A stretch of 27,234 nt of DNA from Nonlabens sp. (GCA_023301395.1 JALZUY010000206.1:1-27234); one strand, 5' to 3'; numbered from the stretch's first letter, positions 15,668 through 24,285 are shown. Notes: generated by a model not told the origin, from the letters alone. Numbers and translations: made by a program.

Positions 15668-16456
15668 ATGAAAAAGACCTTACTTATATTACTCGCAATA
15701 TTTATTTCTACTACCGCATTTATGCCTAGTACTGCGCCACCAGAAATGGCTTTTAAAGAAGGTGAGTGGTTCCGTTTTAGAATTCATTACGGTATTTTTA
15801 ACGCTAGTTATGCAACCATGCAAGTCACAGAGAATCAACTGGATGGTAAAGATGTTTTTCATATTAAAGGAAAAGGTAAATCCACTGGGCTCATGCATTT
15901 ATTTTTTAAAGTAGATGATCGTTATGAAACCTATATAGATCGTACTACTGTAAAACCATATCGATTTATACGCGATATTGATGAAGGTGGACACACTAAG
16001 GATATCCAGATTGATTTTAACCATGATTCAGGAACCGCTTTAATCAATGATAAAAAGCGTAATAAAACTGAATCCATTAACATAAAACCTGCAACTCAAG
16101 ATATGATGAGTGCATTTTATCACTTGCGCACCATTGTGGACATAAAAACACTGGAGAAAGGAGATGAATTTGAATTACCAATGTTTTTTGACAAAGAAAA
16201 TTTTGATTTCAAATTAAAATTTTTAGGCCGTGATACCATCCGCACTAAGTTTGGTAAAGTACCTGCACTAGAATTCAGGCCTTATGTACAATCAGGTCGT
16301 GTTTTTAAAGAAGAGGAAAGCCTTACCGTTTACATAAGCGATGATGAAAATAAAATGCCTTTAAAAATAAAAGCAAAGCTTGCTGTAGGTTCACTTACCG
16401 CAGATCTCGATGCTTTCAAAGGATTGAAATATCAATTCAAAACCTTACCTAAATAA
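15668..16456 (+). CDS. DUF3108 family periplasmic protein
   Basis: A protein of about 262 residues with an N-terminal signal sequence (MKKTLLILLAIFISTTAF). I start it at 15668 because this ATG begins a normal signal peptide. The frame extends upstream to an ATG at 15590, but that would add 26 mostly non-hydrophobic residues ahead of it. The mature part is beta-rich, with FKEGEWFRFRIHYGIFNASYA near its start, RYETYIDR in the middle, and RPYVQSGRVFKEEE and SLTVYISDDENKMPLKIKAKL towards the end. This is the DUF3108 pattern, a lipocalin-like periplasmic domain of unknown function. In flavobacterial genomes I recall it beside tryptophan dioxygenase and an M23 peptidase, as here. Confidence 0.83.
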   Translation: MKKTLLILLAIFISTTAFMPSTAPPEMAFKEGEWFRFRIHYGIFNASYATMQVTENQLDGKDVFHIKGKGKSTGLMHLFFKVDDRYETYIDRTTVKPYRFIRDIDEGGHTKDIQIDFNHDSGTALINDKKRNKTESINIKPATQDMMSAFYHLRTIVDIKTLEKGDEFELPMFFDKENFDFKLKFLGRDTIRTKFGKVPALEFRPYVQSGRVFKEEESLTVYISDDENKMPLKIKAKLAVGSLTADLDAFKGLKYQFKTLPK

Positions 16457-16527
16457 AACTAGCAAACTGCTGTTAACAATATCTTTCTTAATTCCGTAGA
16501 TACATTTTAAGATTTCTCAGGTATCAT

Positions 16528-16535
16528 TACATTTG
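16528..16535 (+). promoter_or_regulatory. candidate -7 element TACATTTG for the tryptophan dioxygenase gene
   Basis: An exact TAnnTTTG match ending 21 nt before the ATG at 16557. The region where a -33 TTG would be reads TTTTAA, so only the -7 is supported. Confidence 0.42.
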
Positions 16536-16556
16536 TAGAAGTCTTAAAACGTTTTC

Positions 16557-17522
16557 ATGTCACAAGAAATAAGCCCTGAAATAGCGCAACGCATCCAGTT
16601 GCTAGAAGAAAAATTCAAAAACTCTGGTCAGGATATGCTCTCCTATCTTGATGGTTTACTTTATGATCAGTATATCACTTACTGGGATTACATAAGGTTA
16701 GACACCTTATTAAGTTTACAAGTTCCATCCACTCATTTTCCAGATGAAATGATCTTTATAGGTTACCACCAGATCACAGAGCTTTATTTCAAACTTATCA
16801 TCCATGAGCAATTACAAATAATTAACAACAAAAGTTTAACCGGGAAATATTTCACGGAAAAAATATTACGTGTCAATCGTTACTTCGGTATTTTGATCAG
16901 CTCTTTTGAAGTGATGATTAAGGGAATGGAACGAGAGCAATTTTTAAAATTCCGCATGTCTTTATTGCCTGCAAGTGGATTCCAAAGTGCGCAGTTCCGT
17001 ATGATTGAGTTTTATAGTAGTGACTTAATTAATGTGGTGCATCCAGATGTTAGAGAAGATTTCCGCGCAAGCGATAAAAAGGATATTACGGAACTTTATG
17101 ACCACTGTTACTGGAAACAAGGTGGAATAGACATGCATACTTCTGAGAAGACTCTTACACTAAAACAGTTTGAGGAACGTTACACACCTAGGTTTTTGCG
17201 TATTGCACATGAAGTAGAAAAGAGTAATATATACCAGCGATACTTACAGTTGCCTGAAGAAGAAAAGACAAAAGAATTAAAAGACGCTATGCGAGCCCAC
17301 GATCAAAACGCAAACATCAACTGGAAACTCATGCACATGGGAAGTGCTCACCGCTATTTGAGAAAAGAAGGTGATCCAGTACAAGCAACTGGTGGTACAA
17401 ATTGGAAAAAATATTTACCACCTAGTTTCCAAAAAATCATTTTTTATCCAGAATTATGGACTCAAGACGAGCAAGATAACTGGGGAAAACAATGGGTTGA
17501 ACATGCGTTAAACACAAAATAA
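16557..17522 (+). CDS. tryptophan 2,3-dioxygenase family protein
   Basis: A heme dioxygenase that opens the indole ring of tryptophan to N-formylkynurenine, the first step of the kynurenine pathway. Its 321 residues exceed the roughly 280 of classical bacterial enzymes. Landmarks are FIGYHQITELYFKL with H71 at the active-site His position, R134 in KFRMSLLPASGFQSAQ, the likely proximal heme ligand H260 in NWKLMH, and the substrate loop A277-T-G-G-T. The match is full length but divergent, so related heme chemistry on another indole cannot be excluded. No other kynurenine-pathway gene is present. It is followed after 3 bases by the M23 lipoprotein, and pgi overlaps that gene, so the three look like one transcript. 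A decayed palindrome copy lies at 17058-17073. Confidence 0.87.
   Translation: MSQEISPEIAQRIQLLEEKFKNSGQDMLSYLDGLLYDQYITYWDYIRLDTLLSLQVPSTHFPDEMIFIGYHQITELYFKLIIHEQLQIINNKSLTGKYFTEKILRVNRYFGILISSFEVMIKGMEREQFLKFRMSLLPASGFQSAQFRMIEFYSSDLINVVHPDVREDFRASDKKDITELYDHCYWKQGGIDMHTSEKTLTLKQFEERYTPRFLRIAHEVEKSNIYQRYLQLPEEEKTKELKDAMRAHDQNANINWKLMHMGSAHRYLRKEGDPVQATGGTNWKKYLPPSFQKIIFYPELWTQDEQDNWGKQWVEHALNTK
17058..17073. repeat. strongly diverged palindrome-like copy in the dioxygenase gene
   Basis: GATTTCCGCGCAAGCG has five mismatches to the 16-bp consensus but shares variant bases with the copies at 11440 and 13639. It is read as D-F-R-A-S, a different frame from the AFAKA copies. It may be a decayed member or chance. 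Confidence 0.25.
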
Positions 17523-17525
17523 TAA

Positions 17526-18770
17526 ATGAATAAATTTCTAATCCTTGCTCTTGTAATAGGAATAAGCATTACCGCATGTAAAGAAAAAGAAGTCTACATA
17601 GAACCTGTTGATGAAGAGGTTGTAGCTCCAGTAATGCAATACGGCTTTGACTTGAATAACTACGAGATTGTAATTGATACCGTAAAGAACGGCGACACCT
17701 TTGGCAATATTATAGATCCTCACCTAGTAGATGGTCAGAGTGTTTTTACAGCTGCTGCTGAGTTGGATAACGTTTATGACGTGAGACGCTTTCAAGTAGG
17801 TAAACCGTACAAGATTTTAAAACGTAAAGACAGCCTAGGAACACCCGAAGCTTTTATTTATGAGCCTAATAAAATGGATTACGTGGTTCTTAATTTTGCA
17901 GATAGTCTAATTGCTTATAAAGATAAGCATCCTATAAAATTTGTTAGAAAAACAGCCACTGGTGTTATTAATTCTACACTATCTGAGGCCATGGAAGAAG
18001 AAGGTTTAGGCATGAGTGCTATTTACGAACTGTCTGACATTTATAGATGGTCTATTGATTTTTTCAGACTTCAAAAAGGCGATCGTTTTAAAATGATTTA
18101 TACGGAGCGTTATATTAATGACAGTATCTATGCAGGAATAGAAAGTATAGAAGCTGCGGTATTTGAAACAGATAAAACGCCTTTCTACGCATTTGACTTT
18201 AAGACAGATTCCATTAACGATATCAGCGATTATTATGATGAAAATGGAAAAACACTACGTAGTTTTTTCTTAAAAGCGCCAGTAAATTATTCAAGAATAT
18301 CGAGTCGTTTTACAAAGCGTAGATTTCATCCAGTTCAAAAACGTTGGAAAGCACACAAAGGAACAGATTATGCTGCGGCTTATGGAACTCCCATAGTTGC
18401 AACTGCAAGTGGCACTGTTATTAAGTCAGGTTATACTCGTGGTAATGGAAATTATGTAAAAATCAAGCACAATGGAACCTATGCAACCCAATACTTGCAC
18501 ATGACAAAGCGTAAAGTGAAAGTAGGTCAACGTGTCAAGCAAGGTCAACTTATAGGAACAGTAGGTTCTACTGGACTGGCTACAGGACCTCATGTATGTT
18601 ATAGATTTTGGGTAAATGGCAAGCAAGTCGATCCTTACAAACAAAATTTACCTAGTGCTGATCCATTACCTGAAGAGAAAATGGAAGATTACCTCAAATT
18701 TGTCCAGCCTAAAAAGGATCAAATTGATCAACTACCTTTTAAAAACGACAACGACGACGAAGTTCTATGA
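17526..18770 (+). CDS. M23-family peptidase lipoprotein with Cys-for-His in the HxH motif
   Basis: A 414-residue envelope protein. The signal peptide ends in a lipobox (S-I-T-A-C18), so it should be lipidated and cut by LspA. The residues after the cysteine (KEKE) are charged, like a possible surface-export signal of Bacteroidota. Residues about 45-250 contain LysM/Csd3-like adaptor sequence (NGDTFGNII). The LytM domain spans about 265-375. Zinc ligands H277 and D281 lie in HKGTD, H325 in YLHM, and H356-V-C358 stands where most family members have HxH. The usual job is cutting peptidoglycan cross-bridges or activating an amidase. The Cys may still bind zinc, or the domain may be a non-catalytic regulator. 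The stop overlaps pgi by ATGA. Confidence 0.88.
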   Translation: MNKFLILALVIGISITACKEKEVYIEPVDEEVVAPVMQYGFDLNNYEIVIDTVKNGDTFGNIIDPHLVDGQSVFTAAAELDNVYDVRRFQVGKPYKILKRKDSLGTPEAFIYEPNKMDYVVLNFADSLIAYKDKHPIKFVRKTATGVINSTLSEAMEEEGLGMSAIYELSDIYRWSIDFFRLQKGDRFKMIYTERYINDSIYAGIESIEAAVFETDKTPFYAFDFKTDSINDISDYYDENGKTLRSFFLKAPVNYSRISSRFTKRRFHPVQKRWKAHKGTDYAAAYGTPIVATASGTVIKSGYTRGNGNYVKIKHNGTYATQYLHMTKRKVKVGQRVKQGQLIGTVGSTGLATGPHVCYRFWVNGKQVDPYKQNLPSADPLPEEKMEDYLKFVQPKKDQIDQLPFKNDNDDEVL

Positions 18771-20404
18771 AAAACATAAATCCAACCGAAACTAAAGCCT
18801 GGCAAAAATTAGAAAAACATTTTGAAACTTTTGACCAATTTAGTCTAAGAGAAGAGTTTAAAAAAGATCCTTCAAGAGCAGAGAAATTCACTCTCGTAGA
18901 TAACGACTTCTTCATAGATTTTTCAAAAAACCTCATTACTGAAAAAACAAAAGAACACCTCACAGCTCTAGCTATCGAGTGTCAACTGGAAGAGGCGATA
19001 AATTCTTATTTCACCGGTGACATTATCAACGCAACAGAGAAAAGAGCCGTACTGCACACTGCATTAAGAACTCCACTTGAGAAAGCAGACAAAAGCGTAC
19101 AAGGAAATATAACAGCTGCTCTAGATAGTAAACAACAAATGTTTACCTACGTAAATAGTATCCTAGATGGATCAACATTAACAGCACATGGTGAAAAATT
19201 TGACACTATTGTTAATATAGGTATAGGCGGCAGTGATCTAGGACCAGTCATGATTTATGAAGCTTTACAAGCCTACAAAAATGACATGACTTTACATTTT
19301 GTATCAAATGTAGAAGGTGATCATGTAGAAGAAGTTCTTAAAAAAATTAATCCTGAGACCACTCTTTTTGTAATCGTTTCAAAATCATTTAGCACTCAAG
19401 AAACTCTTACAAATGCTACGACTATAAGAAACTGGTTTACAGATAAAATAGATGCTACAGCTGTTTCTAAGCATTTTATAGCGGTAAGTAGTAATATCGA
19501 TAAAGCTGTGAGTTTTGGAATTGATAATACAAACATTTTCCCCATGTTTGATTGGGTTGGTGGACGTTTCTCGTTATGGAGCGCGGTAGGAATGTCAGTC
19601 GCGTTAGGAATAGGTACTGAAAATTTCCAAGCTTTATTAGATGGCGCTCATGAAATGGATAATCATTTTAAGAATACCTCATTTGATGAAAATATTCCAG
19701 TACAACTCGCTTTAATGTCTATATGGTATAACAACTTTTATCGCGCACAAAGTGAAGCGGTAATCCCATATACCCAATATCTACATAGACTACCTGCATA
19801 TTTACAACAGGCTATTATGGAAAGTAATGGTAAAAGTGTAGATCGCAACGGTCATCCTGTTACCTATGATACAGGAAACGTTATTTGGGGAGAACCTGGC
19901 ACAAATTCACAACATGCATTCTTTCAATTAATTCATCAAGGAACTAAGTTGATTCCTGCTCATTTTATTGCTTTCGCGAAAGCGAAATACGACCAACCTG
20001 ACCATCACAACAAACTCATGGCAAACTTCATAGCCCAAACTGAGGCATTGATGAATGGTAAAACAAGAGATGAAGCTAAAAAAGATCTTCAAAAGGCTGG
20101 AAAAAGTGATACCGAAATTGAAAAACTACTACCTTTCAAAGTATTTGAAGGAGACCAACCTACTACTACAATTCTTATTAATGAATTAACACCGCAAAGC
20201 ATAGGAAAACTGGTTGCTATGTACGAACACAAGATTTTTACCGAAGGTGTTATTTGGAACATTTATAGTTATGATCAATGGGGCGTTGAGCTAGGAAAAG
20301 TTCTTGCTGACACGATTCTTAAAGACATAGAAAATAAGAAATACGACAGCCATGATAGCTCAACAACTGCTATTTTGAAAAGGTTTGAACAAAAAAATGA
20401 CTAA
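18767..20404 (+). CDS. pgi: glucose-6-phosphate isomerase
   Basis: Interconverts glucose 6-phosphate and fructose 6-phosphate in glycolysis and gluconeogenesis. Its 545 residues match the E. coli-type enzyme of about 549. Landmarks are the substrate-binding NIGIGGSDLGP, the phosphate-binding SKSFSTQET segment, signature 1 DWVGGRFSLWSAVG, E335 in the AIMESNGKS stretch, H366 in GTNSQHAFFQLIHQG, and signature 2 GVIWNIYSYDQWGVELGK with its catalytic Lys. The start overlaps the M23 gene by 4 bases, giving translational coupling. A palindrome copy at 19969-19984 encodes AFAKA (402-406) just before the conserved DHH. The E. coli enzyme has a same-length but different sequence there, so the repeat adds no residues. 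Confidence 0.97.
   Translation: MKNINPTETKAWQKLEKHFETFDQFSLREEFKKDPSRAEKFTLVDNDFFIDFSKNLITEKTKEHLTALAIECQLEEAINSYFTGDIINATEKRAVLHTALRTPLEKADKSVQGNITAALDSKQQMFTYVNSILDGSTLTAHGEKFDTIVNIGIGGSDLGPVMIYEALQAYKNDMTLHFVSNVEGDHVEEVLKKINPETTLFVIVSKSFSTQETLTNATTIRNWFTDKIDATAVSKHFIAVSSNIDKAVSFGIDNTNIFPMFDWVGGRFSLWSAVGMSVALGIGTENFQALLDGAHEMDNHFKNTSFDENIPVQLALMSIWYNNFYRAQSEAVIPYTQYLHRLPAYLQQAIMESNGKSVDRNGHPVTYDTGNVIWGEPGTNSQHAFFQLIHQGTKLIPAHFIAFAKAKYDQPDHHNKLMANFIAQTEALMNGKTRDEAKKDLQKAGKSDTEIEKLLPFKVFEGDQPTTTILINELTPQSIGKLVAMYEHKIFTEGVIWNIYSYDQWGVELGKVLADTILKDIENKKYDSHDSSTTAILKRFEQKND
19969..19984. repeat. palindrome copy inside pgi
   Basis: The core GCTTTCGCGAAAGC (19970-19983) is a perfect 14-bp palindrome; the 16-mer has one mismatch. 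It is read as A-F-A-K-A within pgi. Confidence 0.85.
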
Positions 20405-20486
20405 TTTATTATATGTCAATGCTTTACAGTTTATAACTTTTTAACATTCTTAAAGTTAATTTAATGTAGGATATCTATTTCGTCAG

Positions 20487-20494
20487 TACTTTTG
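20487..20494 (+). promoter_or_regulatory. candidate -7 element TACTTTTG for the TonB receptor gene
   Basis: An exact TAnnTTTG match ending 23 nt before the ATG at 20518, in the 113-base gap after pgi. No -33 TTG is visible, though the upstream region is very AT-rich. Confidence 0.45.
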
Positions 20495-20517
20495 CAGCTC
20501 AAACTAAACTGATTGAA

Positions 20518-23500
20518 ATGAAAAAATCTTTACAATTTATTTTTGCATTTGGGCTTTTATTGAGCTCAATGGCTGTAAGTGCTCAGGTAACTACCTCGAG
20601 TATTAACGGTCGTATTCTCGAAGCAGAGAATGAACCACTTCTAGGAGCTACTGTTGTCGCAGTACATGGCCCTACAAATACAAAATATGGCAAGTCTACA
20701 GATATAGACGGTTACTATCGTATTTCAAACATGCGTGTAGGTGGACCTTACACAATTACTATTTCTTACATAGGTAAGAATGAAATCGTACTAAATGACA
20801 TTTATTTACAGTTAGGTGAATCTGAAAGAATAGAGGCAACTCTTGTAGATTCTACAAACGCACTTGATGCGGTTGTAATCCAAGCCGTTAGAGATGGTAT
20901 TTTTGACTCTGGTAAAACAGGTACAGAGACTAACATTTCTCAACGTGAAATAACAACTATGCCATCTGTAACACGTGGAATAGGTGATTTCTTAAGAAAA
21001 ACTCCACAGGCTACAGTATCTGAAGGTGGTGCTATTTCTATCGCTGGTCAGAACAACCGTTACAACTCTATCTTTATTGATGGTGCGGTAAACAATGATG
21101 TTTTTGGACTTGCAGGTTCTGGAACAAATGGTGGACAAATAGGTGTTAACCCTATTTCAATCGATGCGATTGAATCTTTCCAAGTAAACGTTGCACCGTT
21201 TGACGTACGTCAATCAGGTTTTACTGGTGGAGCAATTAATGCTATTACTCGTTCAGGAACAAATGAAGTAAAAGGTAGTGCTTACTTCTATACTCGTAAT
21301 GAAAATCTTGCAGGTAAAACTCCAGTAGGAATTAGTGAAGACAATCGTGAGAAATTAGATGACTTTACTGCAAATCTTTATGGTGTGCGTGTAGGCGGAC
21401 CAATCATTAAAGATAAATTATTCTTTTTTGTAAATGCTGAAGTTCAAAGAGAAGAAGAGCCTAGACCATTTGACTCAAGTCTTTATAATGGAGACTCTAG
21501 TATTGCTGAGATTAATACTCTTAGAGATAACCTGATCAGTCAATTTGGCTACAATCCAGGTGGATATGAGAACACAATCACTCAATTAAATAGTGAAAAA
21601 TTCACTATCAAATTAGATTATAACATTAATGACAAAAATACATTAACTGCAAAACATAACTATGTAAGTGGTGAATCTATCTCTCCTAGTCAAAGTAGTA
21701 ACAGATCTATCAACTTTGAAAATGCAGGTATCTTTTTCCCGTCTGAGACTCATTTCTCAACACTAGAATGGAATACGACAAACGGTAAGAATCTTTCAAA
21801 CAACTTAATCGTTAGTTATACATCTGTAAATGATAACCGCGATCCTCTTGGAAATCCTTTCCCTAGAGTAAGTATAGACGATGGTGATGGTTCAATCACG
21901 TTTGGTTCTGAGGCGTTCTCAACGGCAAACATTCTTGAGCAAAAAATCTTCACAATTACTAACAACTTTGAGGTTTCTAAAGGTGCTCACAACATGACTT
22001 TCGGTGGTAACTTTGAAAACTACGACATGAGAAACGTGTTTGTAAGACAAAACTACGGTCAGTACCAGTTCAATTCTCTTGCAGAATTCAATACTTATTT
22101 TGATAACGACCCTTCAAATGATGTTGCTGCTGATTCTTATTTCCACTCTTACTCTTTATTAGATCCAGCTGGAACAAGTGGTGATGATATTCAAAATGCG
22201 GCTGCTGCATTTAGTTATTCTCAACTAGGTCTATATGCACAGGATCAATGGAATTTAACTGACAACTTTAAATTAACTTACGGTGTACGTTTTGACGTTC
22301 CTTTCTTTGATGCTGGTCAAGCAAATGATGACTTCAATACAAGAACCGTTGCATTATTAGAAGCGGCTGGAAAAGATCTTGAAGGAGCTAGAGTAGGTAA
22401 GAAAATTAAAAGTCAAATTCATGTTTCTCCACGTGCTGGTTTTAACTGGGATGTTCAAGGAAATAGAAAAACACAAATTCGTGGTGGTTTAGGAATCTTT
22501 ACTTCAAGAATTCCTCTAGTATGGCCAGGTGGTGCTTATAATAACAATGGTATCGCTGTAGGTGGTACTGCTGCTTTCGGTAGTCAAAACTTTGTTGCAG
22601 ATCCTTTCAACCAGCCATTAAACGGCGCTCCTGCTCCAGGTAGTGGTGCAAATGGTGGACAAATAGACATCTTTGCTCCAGACTTTAAATTACCACAGGT
22701 TATGAAATATAACATCGGTATAGATCAAAAGACTAACGTATGGGGACTTATTGTAAGTGCTGATTTCTTATACAACGAGACTATCAACAACGTATTCTAT
22801 CAGAATTTAAACCTTAAAGATCCTACTGAAACACTTAATGGTGCAGATGGCCGTCCATTCTACGACCGTGGAGATGAAATAGATGATACTTACACAAGAG
22901 TTATTTTAGGTACAAACACAAATGAAGGTTATTCTTATAACGGTACATTAAGTATTTCTAAGCCTTATGATAACGGATTCTCAGGACAGGTTTCTTACTC
23001 TTATGGTCAAGGTAAATCTATCTTTGAAGGAACATCTTCTCAGAACAGTTCTCAGTGGAGAAACATTGTTACTACAAACGGTAAGAACACGGCACAAATC
23101 GGTAATTCTGCATTTGCAGTAGGACACAGAATTTCTGCAAACGCATCTTATGAATACAAATGGAATGACAACTTTAAAACTACGGTAGGTATGTTTTACA
23201 ACGGTCAGCAAGGTGGCGCACTAAGCTACATCTACCAAGGTAGAGACTTACTTAATGACGACTCAAGTGATAACGCATTATTTTATGTTCCAAGAAACGC
23301 AAGCGAAATTAATCTAGTAGAAAACAATGGGATTTCTCCTGCTGACCAATGGGCTGCTCTTGATGCATTCATTGAAGGTAATGATTATCTAGACAGCCGT
23401 CGTGGTAAATATGCTGAGCGTAACGCAGATCGTGGACCATGGAATCACATTGTAGATCTTAAATTACTACAAGATTTCAGTTTAGATTTCAACGAGAAGA

Positions 23501-23748
23501 AACACACGTTTCAATTATCTCTTGATGTATTTAACTTCTTAAACTTACTGAATAAAAATTGGGGTGAGCAAGCGTTTGTGAACAGCAGCTTTGGTAATGT
23601 AGGTATTGTAGAAGTTGAAAGTAATGGTGTTGATCCAGAATTCTCTTTCAACCCTAACTTTGCAGATAGTTTTGAGCAAATTGATGATGCGGGAACTCAA
23701 TCTTCAAGATGGCAAATGCAAGTAGGTTTAAGATATATCTTTAACTAA
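20518..23748 (+). CDS. Oar-like TonB-dependent outer-membrane receptor
   Basis: A 1,076-residue outer-membrane protein. A signal peptide (1-22, ending AVSAQ) is followed by a carboxypeptidase-regulatory-like beta domain (about 28-110, with GATVVAVHGPTNTKYGKSTD and DGYYRISN). A plug domain comes next (about 125-250, with RGIGDFLRKTPQ, GQNNRYNSIFIDG and GGAINAITRSGTN), then a long beta-barrel ending in an aromatic-rich strand (LRYIFN). The plug and early barrel resemble the Oar/OmpA-related group rather than SusC, and no SusD-like partner is adjacent, so the ligand is unknown. It is flanked by its own -7 motif (20487) and a terminator (23776-23807), so it is a single-gene unit. Its codon choice (many AAC, GGT and GTA codons) looks more biased than its neighbours, suggesting high expression; I did not compute this. 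Confidence 0.92.
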   Translation: MKKSLQFIFAFGLLLSSMAVSAQVTTSSINGRILEAENEPLLGATVVAVHGPTNTKYGKSTDIDGYYRISNMRVGGPYTITISYIGKNEIVLNDIYLQLGESERIEATLVDSTNALDAVVIQAVRDGIFDSGKTGTETNISQREITTMPSVTRGIGDFLRKTPQATVSEGGAISIAGQNNRYNSIFIDGAVNNDVFGLAGSGTNGGQIGVNPISIDAIESFQVNVAPFDVRQSGFTGGAINAITRSGTNEVKGSAYFYTRNENLAGKTPVGISEDNREKLDDFTANLYGVRVGGPIIKDKLFFFVNAEVQREEEPRPFDSSLYNGDSSIAEINTLRDNLISQFGYNPGGYENTITQLNSEKFTIKLDYNINDKNTLTAKHNYVSGESISPSQSSNRSINFENAGIFFPSETHFSTLEWNTTNGKNLSNNLIVSYTSVNDNRDPLGNPFPRVSIDDGDGSITFGSEAFSTANILEQKIFTITNNFEVSKGAHNMTFGGNFENYDMRNVFVRQNYGQYQFNSLAEFNTYFDNDPSNDVAADSYFHSYSLLDPAGTSGDDIQNAAAAFSYSQLGLYAQDQWNLTDNFKLTYGVRFDVPFFDAGQANDDFNTRTVALLEAAGKDLEGARVGKKIKSQIHVSPRAGFNWDVQGNRKTQIRGGLGIFTSRIPLVWPGGAYNNNGIAVGGTAAFGSQNFVADPFNQPLNGAPAPGSGANGGQIDIFAPDFKLPQVMKYNIGIDQKTNVWGLIVSADFLYNETINNVFYQNLNLKDPTETLNGADGRPFYDRGDEIDDTYTRVILGTNTNEGYSYNGTLSISKPYDNGFSGQVSYSYGQGKSIFEGTSSQNSSQWRNIVTTNGKNTAQIGNSAFAVGHRISANASYEYKWNDNFKTTVGMFYNGQQGGALSYIYQGRDLLNDDSSDNALFYVPRNASEINLVENNGISPADQWAALDAFIEGNDYLDSRRGKYAERNADRGPWNHIVDLKLLQDFSLDFNEKKHTFQLSLDVFNFLNLLNKNWGEQAFVNSSFGNVGIVEVESNGVDPEFSFNPNFADSFEQIDDAGTQSSRWQMQVGLRYIFN

Positions 23749-23775
23749 GACCTATTTTAAATTATGCCTTTTATA

Positions 23776-23810
23776 AAGAAACCCTACTTCATCGAGTAGG
23801 GTTTCTTGTT
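23776..23810 (+). terminator. intrinsic terminator after the TonB receptor gene
   Basis: A 13-bp perfect stem (23776-23788 with 23795-23807), a 6-nt loop TCATCG and a GC-containing core (ACCCTACT/AGTAGGGT), followed by a T-rich stretch GTTTATGG. It lies 27 bases after the receptor stop. Confidence 0.8.
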
Positions 23811-23816
23811 TATGGT

Positions 23817-23824
23817 TATTTTTG
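23817..23824 (+). promoter_or_regulatory. candidate -7 element TATTTTTG for the four-helix membrane protein
   Basis: An exact TAnnTTTG match, 19 nt before the ATG at 23844 and just downstream of the terminator hairpin. No -33 TTG at standard spacing. Confidence 0.42.
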
Positions 23825-23843
23825 AATTTAAATCACATCAATT

Positions 23844-24275
23844 ATGGAAATTATAAAATACGCTCATTCAGGTTGGGCATACATCGTTTTAATCGTTTTA
23901 GGATTAGCGACTATAAATTCACTTATCGGTTATTTTACTAAAAAGGAATTTGGAAATAGAGACTTCAGTCTTGCTCTCGGTGGACTTATCGTTACACACA
24001 TTCAATTATTAATAGGACTCGTTTTATACTTCACATCACCATGGTTTAATGCATGGTCTGGTGGAATGAAAGAAGTAATGGGTGATTCACAGACTCGTTT
24101 AATGCTTGTAGAACATCCACTGACTATGATCATCGCTATCACCTTATTAACTATGGGATATTCTAAGCATAAAAAGAAAATTGTAAGCAACGGCAAATTC
24201 AAGGTGTTGGCTATTTTTTACACATTGACTTTTATTCTTGTACTTTCTAGAATTCCATGGAGTAACTGGTTTTAG
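23844..24275 (+). CDS. four-helix integral membrane protein, unknown function
   Basis: A 143-residue protein with four predicted membrane helices (about 11-30, 44-63, 92-106, 120-136) and no signal peptide. Histidines sit at H8 just before helix 1, H52 inside helix 2, H91 at the start of helix 3 and H109 after it. Histidines in or at the ends of helices in a four-helix bundle can bind heme, as in b-type cytochromes, but no family signature confirms this. The loop between helices 2 and 3 is rich in Trp and Phe (SPWFNAWSGG). It appears to be transcribed alone, with a -7 motif at 23817, an upstream terminator, and the longest palindrome copy 10 bases after its stop. I do not recognise the family with certainty. 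Confidence 0.75.
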   Translation: MEIIKYAHSGWAYIVLIVLGLATINSLIGYFTKKEFGNRDFSLALGGLIVTHIQLLIGLVLYFTSPWFNAWSGGMKEVMGDSQTRLMLVEHPLTMIIAITLLTMGYSKHKKKIVSNGKFKVLAIFYTLTFILVLSRIPWSNWF

Positions 24276-24285
24276 GTTTTTTTAG

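Noticed and set aside
15689..15898. Minus-strand frame of 69 residues inside the DUF3108 gene
   Set aside because: A shadow of the real gene; no start context or family resemblance.
17538..18963. Minus-strand frames inside the M23 and pgi genes
   Set aside because: Short translations without motifs, antisense to well-supported genes.
20435..20457. AACTTT...AAAGTT arms between pgi and the TonB receptor gene
   Set aside because: The 6-bp AT-only arms with an 11-base loop are too weak to call a pgi terminator.
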